64,000 nucleotides of DNA. Source: Brachionus plicatilis (lineage: Eukaryota; Rotifera; Eurotatoria; Ploima; Brachionidae). Below are positions 1-9,704 of this stretch, in pieces; position 1 is the stretch's first letter; each line of letters begins with the position of its first letter. Where the stretch lies: assembly GCA_010279815.1 (NCBI GenBank), contig QEOQ01000274.1, positions 475,769 through 539,768 on the forward strand, given 5' to 3'. The notes beneath the pieces are model-generated. The model saw only the letters and a program-made list of their open reading frames with translations, was not told where the DNA came from and ran no database searches. A program made the position numbers and the translations under genes.

Positions 1-27
1 AAATATATACGCAAATCGAAAGGAGAT

Positions 28-529
28 GAAAAATGAAATTAAACAAAGAAATTTGGGAAAGAACACAAAACAAAAAGAAGCTTCAAAATTAAGTGAATTT
101 ATTAAAGCAAAAATCAAAGAAGAAGAAAGAAAAATTTAAGCAAGAGCAGGACATTTACATAAATCTGAATTACAAGCAAAGAAGAGCAATTTTGATAAAA
201 GAAAAAGGGAAAAATGGGAAAAAGAAAACAGACAAAAAGACGATGAAAAAGGAAATCAAGAGAAAGCAAACAATGAGCAACACGAAGAATATAGCGAATC
301 AGACTAAAGAAAACGAAGAAAATCATGCGGATCAAAGTTAAAAATCAAACTAACAACTGGGGAGAATTGCTCAGAGATCTTAGAATTAAAAGAAGATTTT
401 TCATTAGCAACAATTAGAAACCAATACGTCAAACTCAGTTTGAAAAACTATCCAGACAAGGGAAATTATGATGGAGAACGCCTGAAATTCATAAATGCAG
501 CATACAGAAAACTAAAAAGCCTTTTTTAA
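28..529 (+). pseudogene. 3' ORF of gypsy family A, Lys-rich with J-domain-like C-terminus (left copy)
   Basis: A charged Lys/Glu/Arg-rich region is broken by stop codons and frame changes; one open stretch is 93-341. It ends in an open segment at 308-529. Codons about 379-526 of that segment resemble a J-domain: a helix, a loop with YPDKG, then a second helix ending in INAAYRKL. The canonical HPD tripeptide is YPD here. The segment lies between the integrase end and the 3' LTR in the better preserved right copy (7685-8330). The source ORF looks decayed in both copies. J-domain assignment is by motif and helix pattern only. Confidence 0.5.
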
Positions 530-617
530 ATTTTTATATATTTTTACTTATTTCTATTCTATTTTAGTTTTGTAATACTTGATTTTCAAGAAAAATAAAT
601 ATTTAGTTCAAAGGTGA

Positions 618-858
618 TGTCATACCCAAAGACAATTATCTTGAAAACAAAGTAACTTTATAATATTTAAAAAGATGTCGCTTTTAAATATTAAAATTTG
701 ATTGTTAAAACTTTATTTATTTGTTTAAATTTTTAATATAAATAAATGTCCGAGCCAGCTTCCAAAGCAGATATATAATATATATTCTACTTACTGGCAA
801 GTGAAATAAAACTGTCCTTTATTAATCCTTGCTTTGTCATCCATTTATTGGCGTGACA
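618..858 (+). repeat. LTR of gypsy family A (left-arm copy)
   Basis: This 241-bp sequence begins TGTCATACCC and ends GCGTGACA. It is the inverted counterpart of the LTR at 7318-7558. The segment just before it is about 40 bp shorter than in the right copy and has lost the polypurine tract. Confidence 0.88.
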
Positions 859-1262
859 ATAATATAAGATAAAAAAGTATATTTTATTTTTGAATTACTT
901 ATGGATTGAAATTAAATATTCTTATGCTTTAATAAGATTTTTTATGCTTTAATAAAAAAAATATGCGAGAAAAAAATAAAAAATTATTCTTAACTTTTAA
1001 TTCATTATGCTATCGTTTAATTTTATATGCTTTTTCATTTTTATTTATGCGTCAAAACCCATCGTCCATTTTTTTTTTATTTTACTTTTTAATCTTTAGT
1101 AAATGAATATTTTTTTCTGATTTCAAATTTAATTAAATTAACTATAAAAAATTAATCTTAAAGAAAAATTTTATTAGCTTTTAATTTGAATTATATTATC
1201 TAAAAATTGTATATTTAAAAAAATGGCCATTTTTAGAAGATTCTACAATTCTATTTAAAAAT
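859..1262. other. AT-rich spacer of the left arm
   Basis: No gene is visible. The segment pairs with 6914-7317 of the right arm and contains only homopolymer-rich AT sequence. Confidence 0.6.
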
Positions 1263-1484
1263 TCATTGGTTAATTAAATTTAGCTCAGGTTCAGAATCTT
1301 TTTCATTTAAAACGCTTCTTTTTTTCTTTCCACAGCACTCTTTCCAACATTTGCTTCCGTCATCGTGACCGCAACTCTTACCACCTCTAGCCCATCAGCA
1401 ATTACAATCACTAGATTTAGCTTCAAATTGATTAATACAAACAAAAGCAATCAATAATAGGACAAATAGAGTTTTTTTGTTCAT
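1263..1484 (-). pseudogene. Cys-rich secreted peptide, nonsense copy
   Basis: This is a 222-bp counterpart of the intact gene at 6692-6913, with the same start, length and stop. Codon 30, glycine (GGA) in the intact gene, is TGA here (1395-1397), directly after the second cysteine of the mature peptide. All six mature-region cysteine codons are otherwise conserved. A few silent differences separate the copies. Translation would stop just inside the mature region, so this copy is probably non-functional. Confidence 0.88.
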
Positions 1485-2365
1485 TTTGATGAAGTGTATC
1501 TCTTTGATTGTGTTTTATTCGGAAATGTTTTTTTTAATATTTTTTTGGTTATTTATACCATTTAAAGATCTAAGGGATAGTTGATAACATAAAATGTAAA
1601 ATATCATGTTCAATAACATTTTTGTTATCTAATATTTTTAAAAAAATTTTTGAAAACATGATAACATAAAATGTTGTCAAAATGATAACAAAGTCGGCAA
1701 TAGTGATGTTGATAACATTTCATGTTAAATTGAATATAATTTTATCGGAAAGTCATTCGTATTTTTGGTTCATTTCTATGATTTATTTTTCTCAAACGAA
1801 TTTTCTAACCCACTTTATAAATTTGGTATTTAAATAAATTTTCTAAGCTTTTTTTTTAAGTCAAATAACGTCAATCAAAAATGTATTTTTTAAATCCTTT
1901 AAAATTGTATGAATCCATCACTTTTTAAGCAGTTTTTTTTTAATTCAACAAGCAGTTTTAAAATTATCAAATTTGTTGATTTTTAAAATTCAGATTTTTT
2001 AAGTGGTTTATTATTAAATGATTTTTTTCTTTAAATAAATTTTTAAATTTTGATTTTTAAAAACCCTAAAAAAATTTTTGCAAGTAATTTAATTTTTTTT
2101 TATATTCTTAACTTAATATAAATAAATCGGATAATTTATACTTTTTATTAATCATCGAATTAAAAAGTTTTATTAAGCATGAGTGACTTCTGACAAATTT
2201 AGCTATTATGGCTAAGGTTCACTCACTCAAAACATCACAAAAATAATACATTTACTTATAAATGAGTATGTGCTCTTGATAAATTAAATAAATGTATCAT
2301 TTTTAATTTTTCGTGCTAAAATCTTTCACGTCGATTTAGGAATTTTTTTAGATAAATAAATATTC
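1485..2365. other. Upstream AT-rich region with GATAAC/GTTATC motifs
   Basis: The first 250 bp mirror the promoter of the intact Cys-rich peptide gene, with repeated GATAAC or GTTATC sites and a TATA-like box near 1550. From about 1860 to 2127 the arm continues. From 2128 to 2365 the sequence is unique and leads into the HHAT-like gene; no coding signal was seen. Confidence 0.5.
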
Positions 2366-4086
2366 ATGTCAAAGAAAATTCACCAAAGAAATGAATTATC
2401 TTTTGGTCAACTCGATAAATTTTTTAAAAAAATTTATATTCTATATCCATGTATTTTTCTTTGTTTTTGGCTAATTCACTTCATTTATGAAAGCACAAGT
2501 AATTTTTTCGTATGCAATTTTTTTAATCCCATTATTTTACTTGATATTTTAAAGATTTTAAAAATTTTGAATACCTTAAAAATGAAGAAGAATATTATTG
2601 GAAGAGTTATAAAAATATAATACTTAATAATTACGGCTTATTGTGGCTAATGTTTACATATTTTTTTGAAAAAACTCTCAAAAAACTTTTTAAAGACCAA
2701 GTACGATTTATTTTTAAAAAAATTTTAATTACTTTCTAAACAAATTTTTTTTCAGAACAGAAAATTTTCAATTTGTCTATGGTCTCTATTTATTTTATCG
2801 AATTTTGTATCAGTTCAACTTATTTTGGTCCTGTTCTCCTATCAAACTATATTTTACATTGCTACAGCGTTTATCCGGTCAAAAATAGTCATATGGATCC
2901 TTTATTTTCGTCTCACCAGCTTTTTTAAAAATAACCTATACGTAAGTTGAAACAAAAAAAATTTATTTATTTTTTTATTATTTTAGTCACAATTTGTAAA
3001 TGACAATACGGGCCAATTTGATTTTTTGTTTAGTATTTTTCAGTATGATTCTTTTCTTAAAATAATTAGCTTTTGTTGCCAAAAAATTGATTCAAATGAT
3101 AGCCAAATGAGCTTAATAAACTATTTCTACTATATCAATCATCCTACATTTTTGTTTCCAGGAATCTTTGTTCCATTCAAAAATTTTATCCAGATTGATC
3201 AACCTAATCGAGGCATAAAAGGAAAAAAAATTATTTTTCTTTTGCTAAAAGTTATCATCAACAGCTTTATTATTGAATTTTTTGCTCGTTTTACCTCAAT
3301 TTTTTCAATGTTTAATGCAATTGACTATGCCATTCAAACTTTTTCATCCTTTTCAATAGTATTTTATCAAACTTCAAAATTAAATTAATGTTTAATTTTA
3401 ATATTTAGCTAATAGCTATTCCTATCCAATGTACCTTATCAGGTCTAGTCAGCTTCAATGTTTTTGGTCTAGCAAATGTTTTTCACATGCTGAATGGAGT
3501 TGAAACAACTGAACTTCCAAGGTGTGCTTTTTTTGTGTCTAGCATTAGTGAAATGTGGCGGTAAGAAAAAATCATCAATTAAAAAAAAAAAATTTCAATT
3601 TTTTTTAAGAAACTGGAATTCAGGTGTTCACATATTTATCAAAAAGTATTATTCAAAAGACAAATTTTTTTTTCAGATTTTAATTCTATTTAAAAGCTAT
3701 GTCTATACTCCTTTGGGTGGAAAGCAGTCAAAACTAACATATTTCATTTCCTTATCAGCATCTTTTATTTTTAGTGCCTACTATCATGGATTTTCATCTA
3801 CTTTTATTTTTTGGGCTTTCATCAACATTATCATGATGTTTATAGAATCATTTATGTTCAATTTTATGTTCAATAATCAATGGGTATTTTTTTTTATTCA
3901 AAAAAAAATATAAATTTTTTTTTCCAGTTTATAAAAAATAAAATACCATGGAAAAGAGCTTTGGCGAGTCTGGCATTGGGTTTTTATCAGATTAACTGCT
4001 TCTATTTTCAATTTTTGTTCATCAGTCATAGAGACATTGTTTTCCATTTTTTCAAGATTCTAATTTCCACTGGTAAATTTAATTAA
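2366..4086 (+). CDS. Hedgehog acyltransferase-like MBOAT protein (8 exons)
   Basis: A membrane-bound O-acyltransferase close to HHAT, the ER enzyme that palmitoylates Hedgehog. Exons read as 2366-2498, 2555-2700, 2756-2941, 2987-3358, 3409-3560, 3610-3645, 3697-3883 and 3928-4086. All introns are 45-56 bp with GT...AG ends, and the joined frame is 1371 nt (456 residues; human HHAT is 493). The sequence shows many hydrophobic membrane segments, ELPRC, then SISEMWR, a short WN..VH exon, NYVYTPLGG and SAYYHG. The histidine of YYHG matches the MBOAT catalytic His. The residue matching the HHAT catalytic Asp is Asn, as in other MBOAT branches. Substrate is therefore uncertain (Hedgehog or another protein); the family assignment is strong. 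A broken inverted copy of its exon 2 lies at 4464-4735. Confidence 0.87.
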
Positions 4087-4254
4087 GTCTATTTTTAAAA
4101 AATTTGAATTTAAATTTTCAAAAGCTCAATATTTAATTCCATTGATCATGCTGACATATTGTTTTCAGCAAATCCGCTTTGATGCACACAATTTTTACTA
4201 TTAAATTTAAGATCTTAAGTATTATTACCTAAAAAAGCACATAGTAAAATAGAA

Positions 4255-4326
4255 GATCGCATGGTGTAGTGGTTATCACACCTGTCTAACACACAGGAGG
4301 TCCCAAGTTCGATCCTTGGTGCGATC
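4255..4326 (+). tRNA. tRNA-Val (anticodon AAC)
   Basis: The 72-nt sequence folds as a cloverleaf. The acceptor stem pairs GATCGCA with TGCGATC, the anticodon stem CCTGT/ACAGG carries loop CTAACAC (anticodon AAC), and the T arm CCAAG/CTTGG carries a TTCGATC loop. The D arm GTGTAGTGGTTATCAC is typical of eukaryotic tRNA-Val. No intron is present, and no CCA is encoded, as expected in eukaryotes. A T-run follows as a likely Pol III terminator. Confidence 0.96.
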
Positions 4327-4463
4327 ATTTTTTTTTCCAACAGACCAAGATTTTATATTAAAATTTCTAATTTTAAATAAAATTTTCAAAGCGAAGCTTT
4401 TTAATTTTGGTTAGAAATTTACCACAAGTTTAATTTTTTACTAATGTTGTAAATAAATTATAT

Positions 4464-4735
4464 AATTTTCTGTTCTGAAAAAAAGTTTTTTTAGAAAATA
4501 ATTTAAAATTTTTTTTTAAAAAATAAATTGTTCTTCGTCTTTAAAAAGATTTTTGAGAGTTTTTTCAAAAAAATATATAAATATTAGCCACAAAAAGCCG
4601 TAATTATTTAGTATTTTATTTTAATAACTCTTCCAATAATATTTTTCTTCATTTTTAAGGTATTCAAAATTTTTAAAATCTTTAAAACATCAAGTAAAAT
4701 AATAGGATTAAAAAAATTGCATACAAAAAAATTAA
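4464..4735 (-). pseudogene. Inverted fragment of the HHAT-like gene
   Basis: The sequence is the reverse complement of about 2497-2768, covering intron 1, exon 2, intron 2 and the start of exon 3 of the upstream gene. The exon 2 copy has an in-frame TAA and substitutions, so it is dead. It stops abruptly at both ends and is flanked by unrelated AT-rich DNA. It is a second, smaller inverted match nested within the palindrome. Confidence 0.85.
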
Positions 4736-4745
4736 TAATTGTAAA

Positions 4746-4897
4746 AAATTTTTTTTTAAATTTCCGACAAATTACGATCCTAAAATTTTTTATAAATTTA
4801 TTAAATAAAAAAAAATAATCAAAAATTTTTTTTAAATTTCCGACAAATTACGATCCTAAAATTTTTTATAAATTTATTAAATAAAAAAAAATAATCA
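4746..4897. repeat. Two-copy tandem repeat, 76-bp unit
   Basis: Two near-identical copies contain TTTCCGACAAATTACGATCC (first base near 4761 and 4837), each followed by the same AT-rich tail. Confidence 0.88.
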
Positions 4898-5326
4898 AAA
4901 AGTTTTTTGTATAATAAATTTTTTTTTGGTTAATTAGAAAAATCTAGTCATAATTAAAACTAAAATTTTTTATGCAACTTTTTCGATTTTATTAATAATT
5001 AAAATTTTAACTATTTTTATTTATTTATATGTATATCTGTACCGAGCTAAAGCTCGTTCAGATCAAGAAAAAAAAAAAAAAAAACAAATTAAAATTAAAT
5101 AAAATAAAAAATATAAGATAAGAAAAAATAAATTAAAAAAAAAAAAGTTACAATATTGATAGAGAGGAAAAGAACACATTATTTAAATTTTTGATGATTC
5201 ATGAAAAAGAGAAAAAAAGTAAGGTAGATTTAGTTATTATACAAATTTAGTTATTTTTATGACTACATTTTTCTTATTAACCAAAAAATATTTTATTATA
5301 CAAAAAACTTTTTAATTAATTATTTT

Positions 5327-5378
5327 TTAGGGTTAGGGTTAGGGTTAGGGGTTTAACCTGATCCTAACCCCTAACCCT
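5327..5378. repeat. Head-to-head interstitial telomere-like repeat
   Basis: Three and a half TTAGGG units are followed by a short spacer and CCTAACCC units on the same strand, forming a hairpin. TTAGGG is the ancestral animal telomere repeat. The array sits beside the foldback at 5385-6290. Confidence 0.9.
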
Positions 5379-5384
5379 TTTTTT

Positions 5385-6290
5385 TAAGCAGTTTTTTTTT
5401 TAATTCAACAAGCAGTTTTAAAATTATCAAATATGTTGATTTTTAAATTATTTTTTTTAAATTAAATTTTTAAATTTTGATTTTCGAAAACCCTAAAAAA
5501 TTTTTCCAAGTGATTCATTTTTTTTTAAATTCTTAACTTATAAGAAATAAATGGCATCTTGAAGTTGATGATCAATTCAAAATATTATTTCAATTCAAAA
5601 AGTTTATCCTTATATATTTGACTTAATCTTTGATTTAATTTTAATAATTTTAATGTAATATGCTTTACATGCAATATAAATTTAGGAAATAAAAAAAAAA
5701 TTGAAGGAACATTTTCTCAATCCTTAGAAAAAATAGATTTTCAATTTAGTTATCTTATTTTTTTAAAGTTTTGTTTTCATTTTAAAACTTATTTTGAATT
5801 TTTTTTAAATTATTTTTTAAATTTAATTGTGAATGCTAAACACAAATATTTTTAAAATAAAAAATCTCAAATAATGTTTACAAAAAATAAGTTAATTCAT
5901 TTAAATATTAAATTGATTATCAATGGACTGAGAAAATATTTTTTCAATTTCTTTTTATTTTCTAAATCAACATTGCATGTAAAGCATGTTACAATACAAT
6001 TATTTAAATTAAATCAAAGATTAAGTCAAATGTCTAAGGATAAACTTTTTGAATTGAAATAATATTTTGAATTGATCATCAACTTCAAGATGCCATTTAT
6101 TTCTTTTAAGTTAAAAAAAAATGAATCACTTGGAAAAATGTTTTAGGGTTTTTAAAAATCAAAATTCAAAAATTAATTTAAAAAAAAAATCATTTAAAAA
6201 TAAACCACTTAAAAAATCTGAATTTTAAAAATCAACAAATTTGATAATTTTAAAACTGCTAGTTGAATTACAAAAAATACTGCTTAAAAA
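5385..6290. repeat. Foldback palindrome around a MITE (MITE core 5553-6094)
   Basis: The core starts GGCATCTTGAAGTTG and ends with its inverse, and the arms pair over roughly 250 bp around a centre near 5820. Outside the core, 5385-5552 is the inverse of 6095-6290 and the same orientation as 1925-2127, a third copy of the arm end. A related element lies at 51838-52373, which identifies the core as a dispersed non-autonomous element. No coding sequence is seen. Confidence 0.82.
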
Positions 6291-6424
6291 ATATATTTTT
6301 GATTGACGTTATTAGACTTAAAAAAAAAGCTTAGAAAATTTATTTAAATACTAAATATATATAGTGGGTTAGAAAAATCGTTTGAGAATAATAAATCATA
6401 GAAATGAACCAAAAATACGAATAA

Positions 6425-6660
6425 CTTTCCGATAAAATTATATTCAATTTAACATGAAATGTTATCAACATCACTATTGCCGACTTTGTTATCATTTTAA
6501 CAACATTTTTTGTTATCATGTTTTCAAAAATTTTTTTAAAAATATTAGATAACAAAAATGTTATTAAACATGATATTTTACATTTTATGTTATCAAATAT
6601 CCCTTAGATCTTTAAATGGTATAAATAACCAAAAAAATATTAAAAAAAAATTTCCGAATA
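6425..6660 (+). promoter_or_regulatory. Promoter of the Cys-rich peptide gene: TATA box and GATAAC cluster
   Basis: A TATAAATA box lies at 6620-6627, about 65 bp before the start codon. Upstream, between about 6455 and 6600, GTTATC/GATAAC occurs five times, plus one further GATAA at about 6430. These are matches to GATA-factor sites. GATA factors are known to drive immune-peptide genes in insects; use here is inference. Confidence 0.5.
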
Positions 6661-6691
6661 AAACACAATCAAAGAGATACACTTCAACAAA

Positions 6692-6913
6692 ATGAACAAA
6701 AAAACTCTAATTGTCCTTTTATTGATTGCTTTTGTTTGTATTAATCAATTTGAAGCTAAATCTAGTGATTGTAATTGCGGATGGGCTAGAGGTGGTAAGA
6801 GTTGCGGTCACGATGACGGAAGCAAATGTTGGAAAGAGTGCTGTGGAAAGAAAAAAAGAAGCGTTTTAAATGAAAAAGATTCTGAACCTGAGCTAAATTT
6901 GATTAACCAATGA
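6692..6913 (+). CDS. Small secreted Cys-rich peptide precursor
   Basis: A single-exon 73-residue protein. Residues 1-22 form a signal peptide. The mature region holds six cysteines (27, 29, 38, 46, 50, 51; pattern C-x-C-x8-C-x7-C-x3-CC). It is followed by Gly then KKKR (52-56), a typical amidation and dibasic-cleavage signal, and an acidic tail. It resembles processed animal peptides such as antimicrobial, venom or neuroactive peptides, but I do not recognise the family and do not assign activity. It lies in the right arm of an inverted duplication; its twin at 1263-1484 carries a stop codon. The GATA-rich upstream region suggests regulated expression. Confidence 0.85.
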   Translation: MNKKTLIVLLLIAFVCINQFEAKSSDCNCGWARGGKSCGHDDGSKCWKECCGKKKRSVLNEKDSEPELNLINQ

Positions 6914-7317
6914 ATTATTAAATAGAATTGTAGAATCTTCTAAATATGGCCTTTTTTTTAAATATACAAATTTTAGAAAATTTAATTCAAATTAAAAGCT
7001 AATAAAATTTTTCTTTAAGATTAATTTTTTATAGTTAATTTAATTAAATTTGAAATCAGAAAAAAATATTCATTTACTAAAGATTAAAAAGTAAAATAAA
7101 AAAAAAATGGACGATGGGTTTTGAGGCATAAATAAAAATGAAAGAGCATATAAAATTAAACGATAGCATAATGAATTAAAAGTTAAGAATATTTTTTTAT
7201 TTTTTTCTCTCATATTTTTTTTTTAAAGCATAAAAAATCTTTTTAAAGCATAAGAATATTAAATTTCAATCCATAAGTAATTCAAATATAAAATTTACTT
7301 ATTTTATCTTATATTAT
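6914..7317. other. AT-rich spacer of the right arm
   Basis: 3' flank of the peptide gene, pairing with 859-1262. No coding or RNA feature was seen. Confidence 0.6.
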
Positions 7318-7558
7318 TGTCACGCCAATAAATGGTTGACAAAGCAAGGATTAATAAAGGACAGTTTTATTTCACTTGCCAGTAAGTAGAATATATATTA
7401 TATATCTGCTTTGGTAGCTAGCTCGGACTTTTATTTATATTAAAAATTTAAACAAATAAATAAAGTTTTAACAATCAAATTTTAATTTTTAAAAGCGACA
7501 TCTTTTTAAATATTATAAAGTTACTTTGTTTTCAAGATAATTGTCTTTGGGTATGACA
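7318..7558 (-). repeat. 3' LTR of family A
   Basis: 241 bp; on + it starts TGTCACGCC and ends GGGTATGACA. It matches the LTR at 14134-14340, which is about 34 bp shorter because of an internal deletion before its inner end. Confidence 0.92.
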
Positions 7559-7573
7559 TCCCCTTTTCTTTTT
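7559..7573 (-). other. Polypurine tract of family A
   Basis: Read on the minus strand, AAAAGAAAAGGGGA directly abuts the 3' LTR, the expected primer for plus-strand DNA synthesis in LTR retrotransposons. It is missing from the left-arm copy. Confidence 0.75.
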
Positions 7574-7684
7574 AAAGTTTTTCTTTTATTAAGGAAAATT
7601 TGAACTAAATATTTATTTTTCTTGAAAATCAAGTATTACAAAACTAAAATAGAATAGAAATAAGTAAAAATATATAAAAATTTA

Positions 7685-8330
7685 AAAAAGGCTTTTTAGT
7701 TTTTTGTATGCTGCATTTATGAATTTCAGGCGTTCTCCATCATAATTTCTCTTGTCTGGATAGTATTTCAAACTGAGTTTGACGTATTGGTTTCTAATTG
7801 TTGCTAATGTAAAATCTTCTTTTAATTCTAGGATCTCTGAGCAATTCTCACCAGTTGGTAGTTTGATTTTTAACTTTGATCCGCATGATTTTCTTCGTTT
7901 TTTTTAGTCTGATTCGCTATGTTCTTCGTGTTGCTCATTGTTTGCTTTCTCTTGATTTCCTTTTTCATCGTCTTTTTGTCTGTTTTCTTTTTCCCATTTT
8001 TCCCTTTTTCTTTTATCAAAATTGCTCTTCTTTGCTTGTAATTCAGATTTATGTAAATGTCCTGCTCTTGCTTAAATTTTTCTTTCTTCTTCTTTGATTT
8101 TTGCTTTAATAAATTCACTTAATTTTGAAGCTTCTTTTTGTTTTGTGTTCTTTCCCAAATTTCTTTGTTTAATTTCATTTTTCATCTCCTTTCGATTTGC
8201 GTATATATTTGGTGAAGGACTTCTTTATCTTTCGTAGTTCGTGAGTTTCGTAGTCATTCCATATTTTTTCATTAATTCTTTCTCTTTTTATATTTTCTTA
8301 AGTTTTGATTTTGAAATTGGCATTTTCGTA
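7685..8330 (-). pseudogene. Gypsy 3' ORF, Lys-rich coiled region plus J-domain-like segment (right copy)
   Basis: After the integrase stop at 8486, a Lys/Glu-rich region runs toward the LTR in shifting frames, with several stops. The last open part (stop codon 7682-7684) encodes a segment with two amphipathic helices around YPDKG and a final INAAYRKL helix, the layout of a J-domain, the Hsp70 co-chaperone fold. The histidine of HPD is tyrosine, which in known J-proteins would be expected to abolish Hsp70 stimulation. Such an ORF after integrase is not part of standard gypsy organisation. Alternatives are a captured host exon or a chance resemblance in a short segment. Confidence 0.5.
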
Positions 8331-8485
8331 ATTCTGTTGAAACTAAAATCTTCACATTAAATGTTGGATATATTTATACTCGTTTAATTCTAGGCCCAAG
8401 ATTATAAGAATATTTTGGCTTTACTAAATCCATTGTAGTATCGTTGCCAAATCTTACATTTTTTTTAACTTTCGATTGACTGCAG

Positions 8486-9547
8486 TTAAATGCTTTTTGG
8501 CTCTTTAATTTGATACATACTTTCGGCGTGCTTCAATCTGTTTATATGTACTATTTTGGTTTTTCCTTTTTCTTGTTCTATCTCGGCGTTCCCATCATTG
8601 ATAATTCTTTTAACTTTAAATGGTCCTACCCATTTGTTTCTATTGAGATTATGAGTTAGACCTTGCTTAATTGCTGGAGAATTTATTCTTACTAGATCGT
8701 TTTCCTTGAAATTGACCAAACTACGCTTTCCATCGTAATGTGTTTTTCGTTTAACATTTGCCCTTTCGATCCTTAACTTTTTTCATGCAATATTCTTTTA
8801 AAATTTTTTGATTGGATAATTGCATGTTTATCTAATTCGATTGGTAGCCTGGCATCCCTACAATATAATAATTCAAACGGCGTTTTTCCGGTGGTTTCAT
8901 TGTGACTGGATCTGTATGCAAATAATGCTACATTGATGTATTCGTCTCAATAAGTATGATGATCATTACAATATGTGCTAAGGATTTGGCAAATAGTTTT
9001 ATTAAAACGTTCAGTTTGTCCGTTTGTTTGAGGATGATTTGGTGTTGTAGCAAGTTTCTTTATTCTCATGTAGTTACAAATCTCTTGAACTAAATTCGAC
9101 ATAAATTGTCTACCCTGATCTGATAATTTTTCCGGTACTGAGTGCCTTGTAATTATTTCTTCGGCAAAAATCTTTGCCATTGCAGCTGCATCAATCTTTT
9201 TTGTTGGAAAAGCTTCTACCCATTTGAAAGGTATTCTGTAAATATAAGTATGTATTTGCTGTTTTTTGGTGTTTCCGGAAGAGGGCCTAATATATCCACC
9301 CCAGAATATCGAATGGCTTGTTGAAATCGTTAATTGGCACTAATGTTGCCTTTGTTGGATGTAGATTTTTAGTCATAGCACAAGTTTTACATGAGTTAAT
9401 CCATGCTTTTATGTCTTTGGTCATATCAGCCCAAAGATATTTTTGTCTTATTTTGGCATATGTTCTTTTAATACCTAAATGTCCACCGCTGAGTTCTTCG
9501 TGGCATTCTTTGAGTATTTTTGGTACTAGACTTTTTGGTAACATCAT
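8486..9547 (-). pseudogene. Gypsy integrase, family A
   Basis: The N-terminal HHCC zinc domain (HEELSGGHLG ... CKTCAM) lies in 9287-9547, and the catalytic core in 8947-9180 (LSDQGRQF ... NGQTERFN). The core gives the second Asp and the Glu of DD35E; the region holding the first Asp is near a frame break. The C-terminal GPY/F-type domain, with WVGPFKV, is 8486-8719. Frame changes at about 9290 and 8945 and a stop split the gene, so no functional enzyme is encoded. Confidence 0.88.
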
Positions 9548-9704
9548 TTTTGATTGATATTTTTTAATTTTTGAATATTATTCCATCTTTTAAAAATATC
9601 TTTTACTTCTAACATATTTATTCAATCCCTTAAAGATTTTCTCTAAAGTTTCACCCTGTCTTTGCAAGCTTGAAATATTTGTTATTTTTTCTACACAAAA
9701 TACT

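Larger units (their letters stand above)
1..2127. repeat. Left arm of large inverted duplication
   Basis: This stretch is the reverse complement, with scattered substitutions and small indels, of 6095-8210. The pairing runs from position 1 (matching 8210) to about 2127, where the copies diverge exactly at the edge of the right-hand MITE. It contains a gypsy 3' end, an LTR and a Cys-rich peptide pseudogene, so the duplicated unit is a mosaic of genomic DNA. The homology also crosses the outer edge of the LTR, which rules out two independent insertions. The arm continues beyond the window start, so its full length is unknown. Confidence 0.93.
6095..8210. repeat. Right arm of large inverted duplication
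   Basis: It pairs with 1-2127 in inverse orientation. It carries the intact copy of the Cys-rich peptide gene, the family A LTR with its polypurine tract and the J-domain-like ORF. The gypsy element continues past 8210 on this side. Confidence 0.93.
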
